NCBI GenBank assembly: GCA_035271585.1
Contig: DATERL010000142.1
Span: forward strand, 1-64,000
Reading direction: 5' to 3'
Length of the DNA: 64,000 bases
Source of the DNA: Roseimarinus sp035271585
GTDB taxonomy: Bacteria > Bacteroidota > Bacteroidia > Bacteroidales > Prolixibacteraceae
The notes beneath the pieces were generated by a model. The model ran no database searches. It was not told the DNA's origin and saw nothing but the letters and a program-made list of their open reading frames with translations. This document shows positions 53,463 to 63,004 of this stretch, piece by piece (position 1 is the stretch's first letter; each line of letters begins with the position of its first letter). The position numbers were made by a program, and so were the translations under genes.

Positions 53463-54380
53463 CTAGGTGCGAGGAATGGGATCGGGTCCAACATACTGTT
53501 TTTTAAAACTTATTTGAGCCACAAATAAACCACTAATTACCACAAATATGCCAATAATTTTTTGAAGGTTAATTACATCACCCAAAATTAACCAAGCAAA
53601 AATAGCCGTAAAAACCGGAATGGTATTGGTAAACATATTGGCTTTGGTTATTCCAAACTGCCGCACACTATAAGTGAAAAATATGAATGCCAGCGTTGAA
53701 GCGAAAACGGCAAGATAAACAATGGCAATCATGGCTTCGCGATTGAATGGAGTAGCCATTACCCTGTTTTTTTCGAAAATTAGCCAAAAAGGCAAAAAGT
53801 AAACTGCACCAATTATATTTTGAAATAATATGATTGAAATATTATTCATCCGAGCTGAAATTTTATGCAAAACTACGGTATAACTCACCGCCGATAACAC
53901 CGCAGTAAATTGCAAAAACAAACCTAATGGCGAAGCCGTTAAACCAACTCCCAACTCAAAAATAACCAAAGTAACACCAAAGAATGAAAGTAATATCCCC
54001 AATAAATTTTTACGGGTAATGCGTTCTTTAAAAAAGTAATAGGCCGCAAAGGGCGCCACCAAAGGTATTGTAGCAATAATAACCGCTGCAACTGTAGGCG
54101 AAAGATATTGTAATCCGAAGCTTTCGCCCATAAAATAAAGGAAGGGCTCAAAAAAAGCAAGCAGGAGCAGGTATTTAAAGTCGCTTTTGTTGGGTAACAC
54201 CAAACGTTTCGACAGTTTAGTGAATACCAGTAATATACCCGATGAAATGAGCAGTCGAAAAAGCACAATGGTTAAGGGGCCATAAGTAACATTGGCAACT
54301 TTAAACCACACAAACGAAAGGGCAAAACAAGCCATCGACAGGATTACAGCCACGTAAACTTTCACAGGATTTTTCTTCAT
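53463..54380 (-). CDS. EamA/DMT-superfamily exporter
   Basis: 305 residues with ten hydrophobic helices arranged as two EamA repeats (approx. 10-145 and 155-295). The sequence FVWFKVANVTYGPLTIVLFRLLISS at the start and FGITKANMFTNTIPVFTAIFAWLILGDVINLQKIIG late are typical. Such proteins export amino acids, nucleosides or other metabolites; the substrate is unknown. Confidence 0.9.
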   Translation of the reverse strand: MKKNPVKVYVAVILSMACFALSFVWFKVANVTYGPLTIVLFRLLISSGILLVFTKLSKRLVLPNKSDFKYLLLLAFFEPFLYFMGESFGLQYLSPTVAAVIIATIPLVAPFAAYYFFKERITRKNLLGILLSFFGVTLVIFELGVGLTASPLGLFLQFTAVLSAVSYTVVLHKISARMNNISIILFQNIIGAVYFLPFWLIFEKNRVMATPFNREAMIAIVYLAVFASTLAFIFFTYSVRQFGITKANMFTNTIPVFTAIFAWLILGDVINLQKIIGIFVVISGLFVAQISFKKQYVGPDPIPRT

Positions 54381-54434
54381 CGTTTCATTTCAATTCGAAA
54401 GGCCAAAAGTAGTAGAAATGTATTTATGCAAGTT

Positions 54435-55520
54435 TTAATGTGGATATTTTTGGGGAATTAATTCACCATTTAGCATTAAACGGGCATTCATGGCCATGGC
54501 TTCCATTTCATCTTCGCCCGGATAAACGGCAACATGAGCTATAAATTTAACTTTTTGGGTAAGCGCCTCAACAATTGTTTTATTATGCGCTATGCCTCCG
54601 GTAAATATTATGGCATCAACCTGTCCGCAAACCACGGTGGCCATTTCGCCTACCGCTTTTGCCACTTGCAATATAAAAGCTTTCAACAATAAAGCTGCTT
54701 TTTCGTCGCCTCGTTCAGCCGCGTTAAAAACATCGAGCATGCTGTTGGTATTAAGGTAAGCAGCCATGCCCCCTTCGCCCACAACCATTAGGCGCATTTC
54801 GTCTTCGGTGAAATTGCCACTAAAACACGCCGAAATAAGCTGTCCCACTGGCAAAGTACCACTTCGCTCGGGGCTAAAAGGGCCTTCGCCATCGAGCCCG
54901 TTATTAACATCGACCACCCTACCCTTTTGGTGAATTCCAACCGATACTCCACCGCCCATGTGCACCACAATTAAATTGAGCTCCTTGTAACTTCTCGAAA
55001 TCGAACGGGCATATAAACGGGCTACGGCCTTTTGATTCAAGGCATGAAATATTGAAACACGCTCAAACCTCGGATGCCCCGAAATGCGTGCTTCGGGTAC
55101 AAGTTCGTCGGTTACTACGGGATTGGCAATAAATGCCTTAGCCCCATCGAACTCACGGGCAATGGCCTGCGCCAAAATTGGTCCCAGATTGGAAGCATGT
55201 TGCCCCAAAACACCTTTTCGCACATGGGTCACCATACGGTCGTCCACTTCGTATATCCCCGAATTTAAGGGATAAGTTAAGCCGCCGCGCCCCATAACAA
55301 CTTCAAGTCCGTCGAGGCTTACACCTTCAAGTTCCAAAGTGCTCAAAATTATATCTTTGCGAAATTCGTATTGCGAAATAATAGTTGGATAATGCACTAA
55401 ATCGTCGAGAAAATGTACAATATTTTGACTAAAAAGGCACTTTTCGCCCTCAAAAACAGCAATTTTTGTCGATGTAGAGCCAGGGTTAATAACTAATATC
55501 TTCGGATTTTTTTGCTTCAT
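54435..55520 (-). CDS. buk: Butyrate kinase
   Basis: 361 residues of the acetokinase/ASKHA type. It makes ATP from butyryl phosphate. Start KILVINPGSTSTKIAVFEGE and the substrate region MGRGGLTYPLNSGIYEVDDRM, VVHMGGGVSVGIHQKGRVVDVNNGLDGEGPFSPERSGTLP and IIFTGGIAHNKTI are hallmarks of buk rather than acetate kinase. It follows ptb by 3 bp. It may also act on branched-chain acyl phosphates. Confidence 0.95.
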   Translation of the reverse strand: MKQKNPKILVINPGSTSTKIAVFEGEKCLFSQNIVHFLDDLVHYPTIISQYEFRKDIILSTLELEGVSLDGLEVVMGRGGLTYPLNSGIYEVDDRMVTHVRKGVLGQHASNLGPILAQAIAREFDGAKAFIANPVVTDELVPEARISGHPRFERVSIFHALNQKAVARLYARSISRSYKELNLIVVHMGGGVSVGIHQKGRVVDVNNGLDGEGPFSPERSGTLPVGQLISACFSGNFTEDEMRLMVVGEGGMAAYLNTNSMLDVFNAAERGDEKAALLLKAFILQVAKAVGEMATVVCGQVDAIIFTGGIAHNKTIVEALTQKVKFIAHVAVYPGEDEMEAMAMNARLMLNGELIPQKYPH

Positions 55521-55523
55521 GCT

Positions 55524-56426
55524 TTATCCAATCAAAGCGGCCAGCGCAATTGAGTATAATTTGGTTTGTATTGAATCGCTTCTCGATGATAAAACAGTGG
55601 GAACACTTGTGCCCATAACGATAGCAGCAATATCGGGCTCACAAAATTTCGACACTGCTTTATAAAAAACATTACCCGACTCAATATTGGGAAACAGCAA
55701 ACAGTCGGCATCGCCCGCCACAGGCGAAACAAAGCCTTTAATGTCGGCCGATTTTTTATCCACCGCCAAATCGAGTGCCATGGGACCATCGCAAATTGTA
55801 TTTGGGAATTCACCGTTCTCCCACATTTGTTTTAGTTGAACGGCATCGGTACAAGCCGTCATTTTGGCAATTATTTTTTCGGTAGCGGCCAAAAAAGCAA
55901 CTTTAGGAATTTCGATACCAAAATATTTTGCCACCAAAATTAAATTGTTCGTAATTTGTTTCTTTTGTTCAAGCGTAGGGTTTGGTATAATGGCAACATC
56001 GCCCACAAACAAGGGTTTCCTATAAGTAGGAATTTTTATCAGCGCAACATGCGACAATAAGGTATTTTCGGATAAAAGTCCGTTTTCTTTATCAAGAATG
56101 GCCCGCATAAACTTATCGGTACTAATTAAGCCCTTCATAATGATATCGGCCTGCCCATTACGTGCTATTTGCACAGCTTTGGCAACCGCTTCATCGTCAT
56201 TTTCGCAATGAACAATTTCACAGCTATCGACCAAAATGCCCTTTAATCGGCAATTTCGTATAATTTCGTTTTCGTTACCTGTTACCATCACAGTTACAAG
56301 CCCTTCGTGTACCGCTTTCGATATGGCTTCCAACGAGTGTTGGTCGGTACCGTTGGCTACAACCAACCTTCGACGTGGCTGTTTTGCCACCAAGTCAAAC
56401 AATTTATTTAACGATGAATTCTTCAT
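55524..56426 (-). CDS. ptb: Phosphate butyryltransferase (acyl-CoA:phosphate acyltransferase)
   Basis: 300 residues of the PTA/PTB fold. It converts butyryl-CoA and phosphate to butyryl phosphate and CoA. Markers: RRRLVVANGTDQHSLEAISKAV, QADIIMKGLISTDKFMRAIL, DVAIIPNPTLEQKKQI, and the C-terminal CEPDIAAIVMGTSVPTVLSSRSDS with the CoA/phosphate-binding SSR-D motif. It is first in the ptb-buk operon. Confidence 0.93.
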   Translation of the reverse strand: MKNSSLNKLFDLVAKQPRRRLVVANGTDQHSLEAISKAVHEGLVTVMVTGNENEIIRNCRLKGILVDSCEIVHCENDDEAVAKAVQIARNGQADIIMKGLISTDKFMRAILDKENGLLSENTLLSHVALIKIPTYRKPLFVGDVAIIPNPTLEQKKQITNNLILVAKYFGIEIPKVAFLAATEKIIAKMTACTDAVQLKQMWENGEFPNTICDGPMALDLAVDKKSADIKGFVSPVAGDADCLLFPNIESGNVFYKAVSKFCEPDIAAIVMGTSVPTVLSSRSDSIQTKLYSIALAALIG

Positions 56427-56437
56427 AAATAATAAAG

Positions 56438-56445
56438 CAAAAATA
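56438..56445 (-). promoter_or_regulatory. TAnnTTTG -7 element before ptb-buk
   Basis: TATTTTTG on the minus strand, 11 bp before the ptb ATG; the implied leader is very short. Confidence 0.35.
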
Positions 56446-56555
56446 TCAAAACGTCAAATTAGCGAAAATCATTCATTTATAGGTATGATAAGCATCAATA
56501 ATATGTACGGAAAAGTTTTTTATTGAATCGATTTAACTCACACACCAGAAAATCA

Positions 56556-56563
56556 TATATTTG
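56556..56563 (+). promoter_or_regulatory. TAnnTTTG -7 element before the TatD-like gene
   Basis: TATATTTG, 25 bp before ATG 56589. It lies within the longer open frame from 56523 and supports the shorter protein. Confidence 0.45.
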
Positions 56564-56588
56564 GGTTGAATTCACAAATTATTTGGTA

Positions 56589-57266
56589 ATGATACCTTTT
56601 ATTGATGTTCACACCCACAAAACTAACTTCAATTTAAACAACACCATTATTGTTAGGAATATTTTGTTACCCGATGAAGAAATTCCACAACAAGGTTCTG
56701 TATCAGCGGGTTGGCACCCTTGGCACATTAATAATTATTCGTTGTTCGAAATCAGAAACAGGCTAACTAAAGTCGCAAATAATGGAAACGTTATTGCACT
56801 TGGCGAATGCGGTATCGACAGGGCCATAGAAACACCAATTCAACTACAAACTGAAGTATTTTTGCTCCATATTCAAATCGCCATGCAGGTTCGCAAGCCA
56901 CTAATTGTTCACAATGTTAAATCTTATTCCGATTTGCTTCAAATACTAAAAAGCACGCTAATCGACCTGCCCATAGTCCTTCATGGCTACCATGGAACGC
57001 CTCAACAAACCGAACAGTTCACAAAATACAATTGCTATTTCTCGGTGGGCGATTACCCAGTATCGAGGCAAAACAAAATGAATTCAGCCATTAATAGCAT
57101 TCCCTTAAATCGTTTATTGCTCGAAACCGATGAATCGGAATTATCCATCGAAAAAATATATATTCGCACCGCCGAAATCAGCAACATTTCGGTTGAAGAA
57201 TTAAAGAAACAGATTTTTTCAAATTTCAAAACAATTTTTGGCGATGGATTGGTTAAGCCGTACTGA
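56589..57266 (+). CDS. TatD-family metal-dependent hydrolase
   Basis: 225 residues from ATG 56589 (MIPFIDVHTHK); the frame is open 22 codons further but that stretch looks non-coding. Metal-ligand residues are all present: HTH, Glu in GECGID, His in IVHNVKSYSD, His in VLHGYHG and Asp in LLETDESE. It is shorter than the ~260-residue TatD proteins. Members are DNases or D-amino-acid-tRNA-related hydrolases; the exact role is uncertain. It overlaps tcdA by 23 bp. Confidence 0.85.
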   Translation: MIPFIDVHTHKTNFNLNNTIIVRNILLPDEEIPQQGSVSAGWHPWHINNYSLFEIRNRLTKVANNGNVIALGECGIDRAIETPIQLQTEVFLLHIQIAMQVRKPLIVHNVKSYSDLLQILKSTLIDLPIVLHGYHGTPQQTEQFTKYNCYFSVGDYPVSRQNKMNSAINSIPLNRLLLETDESELSIEKIYIRTAEISNISVEELKKQIFSNFKTIFGDGLVKPY

Positions 57267-57954
57267 ACTATTATTGAAAAAAGAGCAGCTCGAAAAGCTT
57301 AAAAACAGCCATGTATTGGTAGTTGGACTGGGCGGAGTTGGTGCTTATGCGGCCGAAATGCTCTGTCGTGCAGGTGTGGGCAAGTTGACTATTGTTGATG
57401 GCGATGAAGTAGAACTCACCAACATTAACCGGCAATTACCCGCAACGCACAGCAATATTGGAAAACTAAAAGCGAACATTTTGGCCGAAAGGTTCAGGGA
57501 TATAAATCCCAAAATTGAAATAGAAGTTATTGCCGAATACATTCGCGATGAAAGGATGATTGAAATTCTCCAAACTAATTACGATTACATTATTGATGCA
57601 ATTGATACGCTTGCGCCCAAAGTTTTCCTTATCTATCATGCCGTTCAGCGGGGCTTAAAAATAGTAAGTTCAATGGGTTCGGGGGGAAGAATGAATCCCG
57701 AACTGGTGCGCGCCTCCGACATATCAAAATCGTATAATTGTAGATTGGCATATATACTTCGTAAACGACTTGGCAAATTGGGAATACGCGAAGGAGTAAA
57801 AGTAGTTTTCTCGTCGGAATTAGTTTCCAAAGAAGCCGTTGTGGCTGAAGAAGGATTAAATAAAAAATCGGCTGTTGGTACCATTTCGTATATGCCTCCA
57901 ATTTTTGGCTGCCACATTGCAGGAATTGCTATCAACGATATAATTAATAGCTAA
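57244..57954 (+). CDS. tcdA: tRNA threonylcarbamoyladenosine dehydratase
   Basis: 236 residues of the E1-like ThiF/MoeB family. It cyclises t6A37 in tRNAs to ct6A in an ATP-dependent reaction. VVGLGGVGAYAAEMLCRAGVGKLTIVDGDEVELTNINRQLPA is the nucleotide-binding region, with DAIDTLAPKVFL and GSGGRMNPELVRASDISKSYNCRLA following; the last distinguishes TcdA from MoeB/ThiF. The start was set to ATG 57244 instead of TTG 57238. It overlaps the convergent gene 57944-59872 by 11 bp. Confidence 0.9.
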   Translation: MDWLSRTELLLKKEQLEKLKNSHVLVVGLGGVGAYAAEMLCRAGVGKLTIVDGDEVELTNINRQLPATHSNIGKLKANILAERFRDINPKIEIEVIAEYIRDERMIEILQTNYDYIIDAIDTLAPKVFLIYHAVQRGLKIVSSMGSGGRMNPELVRASDISKSYNCRLAYILRKRLGKLGIREGVKVVFSSELVSKEAVVAEEGLNKKSAVGTISYMPPIFGCHIAGIAINDIINS

Positions 57955-59872
57955 TTACACGCAATTCCGACCGTCGATTTTTACGCCTTCCTTCATCGGT
58001 TTTATTATCAGCAACTGGTAAAATCGCTCCATATCCTTTTGCTTGAATTCTTTTTGAATCGATTTTTTGGTGAAGATAATCAGCGATGGCAGCAGCCCGT
58101 TGTTCCGAAAGTTTCAGGTTATAAGCATCGTTACCAATATTGTCGGTATGCCCCGAAATTTCAATATTCACCTTTGTATTCATTTTTAAAAATGCGATAA
58201 TTTCTTCTAATTCAGTAATCGATTCAGGCTTTAAGTCGTACGAATTGTGGTCGAAGAAAACATTATTAAGTACCACCCGGGCATCAACAGCAATGGGCTG
58301 TAGACCAATATTAAAAACCTCAGCATTGTTGAAATCCGAAGGTTTTGTTAAGTCAAAACGGCGTGAATAAAACAAATATCCAGGCATCGATATATTAAAA
58401 GCGTAAGTTGAATGATAATCGAGGGTTATTAAATAGCCATCGTGTTGGTCGGCAATAAGCGAATGGTTTTTTCCGGTTTCAATTTGGCTTAATTCAATTT
58501 TGGCACTAAGCTTTTTATTGGATAGTAAATCGTACACCACGCCCTTGACATAACCAGTTTTGTTAGGTTGAAATTGTTCGGGTAACTGCATCATGTACAA
58601 ATCTTTCGAATTATTAAAAGCCCCTACTCTATCTGATGAAAAAACCGCCAGGTGTGCGGTAGGCGATACCACCAATCCATCGTCGTTAAAATTCGTATTA
58701 ATTGGGCTCCCCAAATTTACCGCAACTTGCCAGTGTTCGTTATCAAAACGCGAAAGGTAACAATCGGAATTACCCAGTCCGTAATGCCCAGTCGATGCAT
58801 AATAAAGTGTTTTTCCATCGGCATGAATAAAAGGGGAATAATCATCATCGGTAGTGTTTACCCCACGTCCTAAGTTTTGCGCTTCGCCAAACTGCAATTT
58901 CCCATTTTTGATGTCAATAATTGGCGCACACCAAATGTCTTTTTTGCCCAGTCCACCAGGCCTATTCGATGCCCAATACAACATATCGGCATAAGCCGAC
59001 ACCGAAGGTTGGGCTTCCCAGTGAAAAGAATTCACCATGTTGCCAGCATTAATTGACGGTCCCCAAACTCCATCGGTTTTTAAGCGATAAAAAATATCAC
59101 AACTGCCCAGCCCATCGGAGCGACCACATGCGGTAAAAAAAAGCAAACGACCATCGGCAGACATACTCAATGTTCCTTCGTTTACTTCGTCGGATCCACC
59201 CAACGAAAGCACCTCGGCCATAAGCCAGTTTTCATTCTCTGATTGCGAGCAAAACATCCGTTCAAAAAGAAAAGGTTTTTCGTTGCTTATTAAACGAGTA
59301 AAATAAAGTATCGAATCGTCGGCCGAAATAAAAGGCCAGTACTCGTTTTCGGCAGTATTAACAGTTGAATCGAGGTGAATTATTTCCATATCGATTTTGT
59401 TTTCGCTTAGCTGCTTTGCCGCGTTACACCTTTCGATAAATGCAGCAACAAAGGAAGAATCAGCTTTTGGAGCCAATTTATCATACAATTCGATGTTATG
59501 AAAAGCTTTTTCATAAAGCCCCCGAGAAAAATATATTTGTGCCAATAACTTAGCAACCAGCGGGTATTTTAGCGAATCGCGTTTCATTACATTTTCAAGT
59601 GCGAATAATTGTTGCTCCTGGTTTTGATTTTCTTTAGCAATATCGGCCATCAGCAACCAAGCCTTCAGGTTATTAACATCGGATTTGAGTGAAAGGTTTA
59701 GCAAGTTTTCGGCTTGAGCATTAAACCCTGACTGATAAGCACTTATTGCCTTATTAAAATAATTAATTGATTTTTTGGAAACACCTTTTGAAAAGACTTC
59801 ACTGGCGTTAAAAAGCAAAAATATTGCTAACAACAATATGACAAAAAGAGAGAAGTGCTTTCGATTATACAT
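57944..59872 (-). CDS. PorE-like TPR/PD40 propeller/OmpA-domain protein
   Basis: 642 residues. An N-terminal export signal (~7-30) is followed by TPR-like repeats (~30-150), PD40/WD40-type beta-propeller repeats (~160-430, e.g. WPFISADDSILYFTR, GTLSMSADGRLLFFTACG, YSPFIHADGKTLYYASTG), a carboxypeptidase-regulatory-like domain (~435-515) and a C-terminal OmpA peptidoglycan-binding domain (~525-642, NNVFFDHNSYDLKPES...ISGHTDNIGNDAYNLKLSEQRAAAI). This order is that of PorE of the type IX secretion system. Paralogs without secretion roles are common in Bacteroidota, so T9SS function is only a suggestion. No lipobox is seen, unlike PorE. Confidence 0.85.
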   Translation of the reverse strand: MYNRKHFSLFVILLLAIFLLFNASEVFSKGVSKKSINYFNKAISAYQSGFNAQAENLLNLSLKSDVNNLKAWLLMADIAKENQNQEQQLFALENVMKRDSLKYPLVAKLLAQIYFSRGLYEKAFHNIELYDKLAPKADSSFVAAFIERCNAAKQLSENKIDMEIIHLDSTVNTAENEYWPFISADDSILYFTRLISNEKPFLFERMFCSQSENENWLMAEVLSLGGSDEVNEGTLSMSADGRLLFFTACGRSDGLGSCDIFYRLKTDGVWGPSINAGNMVNSFHWEAQPSVSAYADMLYWASNRPGGLGKKDIWCAPIIDIKNGKLQFGEAQNLGRGVNTTDDDYSPFIHADGKTLYYASTGHYGLGNSDCYLSRFDNEHWQVAVNLGSPINTNFNDDGLVVSPTAHLAVFSSDRVGAFNNSKDLYMMQLPEQFQPNKTGYVKGVVYDLLSNKKLSAKIELSQIETGKNHSLIADQHDGYLITLDYHSTYAFNISMPGYLFYSRRFDLTKPSDFNNAEVFNIGLQPIAVDARVVLNNVFFDHNSYDLKPESITELEEIIAFLKMNTKVNIEISGHTDNIGNDAYNLKLSEQRAAAIADYLHQKIDSKRIQAKGYGAILPVADNKTDEGRRKNRRSELRVISY

Positions 59873-60001
59873 TAATATAAGTAGTTGAAACTATTTGTTG
59901 AGATATGGAGTGCAAATTTAAGGCCTAAACAATCATCACACTTAGCCTCAATAATAAATAGTCATTTATAAATACTAAAGTACTTAACTGAAGGGCAATT
60001 G

Positions 60002-61879
60002 TTATTTTACAATTAAGCGAGAATATCCGCCAATTGGTATTTCAATCAAGGCCACGTCACGTTTAAAGCTCAACGTTCCTCGGCGAATGTATTCACCTTT
60101 ATAATCGTAAGTAATGTAATCAACCTTACTTGTTGGCAACCCCTTAACCGAAACGAATGGATAAGCTGATGAGTTAATAACATCGGCAATTTCAAAATCG
60201 AAATACCCCAAATCGAAAGGTGCTATTCGATCGTAGAAGACCAAAATATTTTTTGTTTGATTTCCGCCCAACAAAGCGGTGTACTTCTGAACCGGATTAT
60301 AGGCTTTAAAATCGCTTTGAAGCAAGAATTCAGCATTCGATTTCCAGTATTTTACCCAAAACCGTAATGTTTGCTGTAATTCTTCGGGTAATGTATATGA
60401 AAAATAAGAAACATAGGGCGTTGCAAAAATAATTGATTGAAATTTTCGAGCCACATCAACCGGGGAATCTTTAGGATGAATACCCATTACTTCCATAAAC
60501 GGACTGTACTCGCCATATAGCAATCGGTTATTGACCATTTTCTCACGTACTTCGGTTAGCGCTGTAGTTCCTAAGAATCCATTTATCGAACGAGTATTTG
60601 AAGTGTGCAATGGACCAACAGCGGGATAGCTTTGGTTTATGGACATTTCAGGATTTTCATAAAGCATTTCATACTCCATATAAGTACGGAGCGAATCGAG
60701 TGCTTTGCGAACCGAAACAAAATCGCGTCCACGATCTTCGGTAATAATAATGTGTTCGTTGGGATAATAGCCATTTAAAAAATTGAACCAAATACCGTCG
60801 ACCTGCCATTCCGAAACAATGGATGAATACATTTTGGTTAGGTATTCGCGCACTTCGGGATAACGGATATCTAAAGCGGGTTGGCTTGATGTACGATATT
60901 GCAAATATTTTCCATCGAATTTTTTGAACACATAATTATGTGCCCCAATTATGGGTTGAGAATACCAAAGCGCCACTTTCATTTTTGATTCGCGCACTTT
61001 AGCCATAAAATCTTTAACAATAGTAATATTTGAAGCATCCCACATACCGCTTGAGTCAACTTCGAAACGAACAACGTTTTGCCAAGCATCGTCAAACAAT
61101 ACTGATTGAAAGCCCATTGAAGAAATTGAATCGAAATAAAAAGTAATATTTTCGAGCGGAATATTACGATCCATAGGATACCAAACAGAATATACTGGGA
61201 GTAATGATAAATCGACTTTTGTTATTTTAGTTTTGGTATTTTTATCGAGGCGCCATTGCGATACGTCCCTAATTGAACTGGAAAATTGGCTGTTCGATAA
61301 ATCGATCATAATTTGTGTGTTATATTCAAGCACTTCGGCATCGGGAACTGCATTATTAAAATAATTAAAGCTAAACACCAATGAATCAGTGATCTGTTTA
61401 ATATCAATCTGCGTGTATTGGTCGTTAAAATTATCGAAGGTGCCAAGTGTTATGCGGTTTTGACTTTCACGGGTCAATGCCGAAACAAGATTATAAGTTG
61501 ATTGCAAACGTGAATAGTTGGGCATATTCACAAACGATAAATTTGACCAAGTACGAGAACTCCATAAAGAGTAAATCATACTTTGGGGATACTTCAGGTT
61601 CAAAACAAAGCGGGGAAGTGCTGAAGGAAAGTCGGTGTATAAACTCAAATTAATGAGATATTTATTAACATCGATCGTGTCAATCCTTATTTCGGTATTA
61701 AAAGGCTGTAAATCACCTATTATTTCAATCATATTGAGGTCGAAATCAATATTTTCAACTTCGTCAGGTTCCTTTACTGTCTCCAAGTTCGATGAAGATT
61801 TTGGACTACAGGCATTAACCATTACAATGATTACAACCGTAAAAAGAATTCCTCTTATAATTTCAATTACACTGTTCAT
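60002..61879 (-). CDS. GH36-like lipoprotein with Asn at the nucleophile position (probable non-catalytic)
   Basis: 625 residues. Lipobox VNAC (Cys24). After ~220 residues of beta-sandwich comes a TIM barrel resembling GH36 alpha-galactosidases: SVWYPMDRNIPLENITFYFDSISSMGFQSVLFDDAWQ, KVALWYSQPIIGAHN, VDGIWFNFLNGYYPNE. In GH36 enzymes the last segment reads like F-K-I-D-F-L, with the nucleophile Asp; here it is W-F-N-F-L (Asn366). A C-terminal beta domain closes the protein (GGYSRLIVK). The substitution suggests a lost or altered activity, perhaps surface glycan binding. An alternative alignment of the active site cannot be ruled out by eye. Confidence 0.6.
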   Translation of the reverse strand: MNSVIEIIRGILFTVVIIVMVNACSPKSSSNLETVKEPDEVENIDFDLNMIEIIGDLQPFNTEIRIDTIDVNKYLINLSLYTDFPSALPRFVLNLKYPQSMIYSLWSSRTWSNLSFVNMPNYSRLQSTYNLVSALTRESQNRITLGTFDNFNDQYTQIDIKQITDSLVFSFNYFNNAVPDAEVLEYNTQIMIDLSNSQFSSSIRDVSQWRLDKNTKTKITKVDLSLLPVYSVWYPMDRNIPLENITFYFDSISSMGFQSVLFDDAWQNVVRFEVDSSGMWDASNITIVKDFMAKVRESKMKVALWYSQPIIGAHNYVFKKFDGKYLQYRTSSQPALDIRYPEVREYLTKMYSSIVSEWQVDGIWFNFLNGYYPNEHIIITEDRGRDFVSVRKALDSLRTYMEYEMLYENPEMSINQSYPAVGPLHTSNTRSINGFLGTTALTEVREKMVNNRLLYGEYSPFMEVMGIHPKDSPVDVARKFQSIIFATPYVSYFSYTLPEELQQTLRFWVKYWKSNAEFLLQSDFKAYNPVQKYTALLGGNQTKNILVFYDRIAPFDLGYFDFEIADVINSSAYPFVSVKGLPTSKVDYITYDYKGEYIRRGTLSFKRDVALIEIPIGGYSRLIVK

Positions 61880-62174
61880 AATTTGCTTAACTATTTCAAG
61901 TTACAATTAAAACTATTTACCTACTCTGCAACTCACCATTAAACTCATTTTCCAAAACCCTATTTATCAACACATTACTAACAATGTAAATCATGTTAGT
62001 TATCTAACAAACTATAAATGCACTAAATTAAGATATTTTGAAGTTTATCGGCACAAAACAAGAAAAAAATTTTCATTTTCTTCCACAACTTCTAAAAAAT
62101 AAGATTTTAATCGTATAACAAAATAGGTTTAATATGTGCTTAAAACAATCGCCTTTTATATATTTGCCTTTATA
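61880..62174. other. Divergent intergenic region between GH36-like gene and tonB
   Basis: Very AT-rich. It contains the perfect 7-bp inverted repeat ACTAACA...TGTTAGT (61977-61983 and 61994-62000, 10-bp spacer), which could be an operator but may be chance. A -7 element for tonB lies at 62159-62166. No gene is seen. Confidence 0.5.
62159..62166 (+). promoter_or_regulatory. TAnnTTTG -7 element before tonB
   Basis: TATATTTG lies 8 bp before ATG 62175, so the transcript would start at or next to the start codon (leaderless or nearly so). It also lies downstream of the alternative GTG at 62136. Confidence 0.35.
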
Positions 62175-62876
62175 ATGCTAAAGCTTCGAAAACTATATTC
62201 AGATCATAAAAACGGAATCATTTTCACGTTGCTATTTCACATCGTTGTTTTTCTAATGCTTAATATTGGTCAGTTTAGAATTAAACAGGAATTTAAAGAA
62301 ACTGAAATGATTATTGACTTTCCCTTTGAACCGATCGCTGAGCCGATTGTTCAGCAGCAAGAAAATATCGAGAAAAGCAATTATTCATCTGTTCAGCAAA
62401 CCAATATTGCATCAAACAGAGCAACAAGCAACAAGAATATTTTCGACAAACAACTTCAACGGGAATTAGAAGAAGCGCAAGATTTGGTTAGCCGAGTAAG
62501 CAAACAACTGCAAAAAGAAATACCGACCATTGACAACCTAAAAATGCCAGAAGAAACCACCGAAGGCTTGGATCCCGATTCAATCATGAACAAACTTTAT
62601 TCGGGCAACAGTAACGTAGAATATTTTCTCGAAAACCGCTACCACATTCGCTTACCAATACCAGTTTACTTATCGCAATACGAAGGTTTTGTTACCGTAA
62701 ATATAGTGGTTGACATAAAAGGACAGGTCATTAGTGCCGAACCAACAAATTCAAACTTAAACGAGCAACTGCTTTCGTATGCTAAAACTGCAGCAATGCG
62801 TACACGTTTTAATCCCGACAATAAAGCGACCAAAAATCAAACCGGCTACATCAAATACCATTTCATTGCACAATAG
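62175..62876 (+). CDS. Energy-transducing TonB-family protein
   Basis: About 233 residues from ATG 62175 (MLKLRKLYSDHKNGIIFTLLFHIVVFLML), giving the usual short cytoplasmic tail plus one N-terminal membrane helix. A long charged, Gln/Glu-rich periplasmic linker follows (~60-150), then a C-terminal TonB domain (~165-233: GFVTVNIVVDIKGQVISAEPTNSNLNEQLLSYAKTAAMRTRFNPD...GYIKYHFIAQ). TonB couples the proton-motive force to outer-membrane receptors. No exbB/exbD is nearby. It might energise the receptor array, but other TonB proteins surely exist in the genome. Confidence 0.85.
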   Translation: MLKLRKLYSDHKNGIIFTLLFHIVVFLMLNIGQFRIKQEFKETEMIIDFPFEPIAEPIVQQQENIEKSNYSSVQQTNIASNRATSNKNIFDKQLQRELEEAQDLVSRVSKQLQKEIPTIDNLKMPEETTEGLDPDSIMNKLYSGNSNVEYFLENRYHIRLPIPVYLSQYEGFVTVNIVVDIKGQVISAEPTNSNLNEQLLSYAKTAAMRTRFNPDNKATKNQTGYIKYHFIAQ

Positions 62877-63004
62877 AGCATTTAAATGTTAACTAATGAT
62901 AAATCTTTCAACCATTTAACAAGTATTAACGTTTTTGAGTTTGCCTTTTTGTTAGCAATGGGATATATTTGTAATAGGTTTAGTTTTCATAAATTTTAGG
63001 TTTA

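Noticed and set aside
61977..62000. ACTAACA/TGTTAGT palindrome as a definite operator
   Set aside because: A 7-bp inverted repeat in such AT-rich DNA can occur by chance and no regulator is nearby; kept only as a note in the gap entry.
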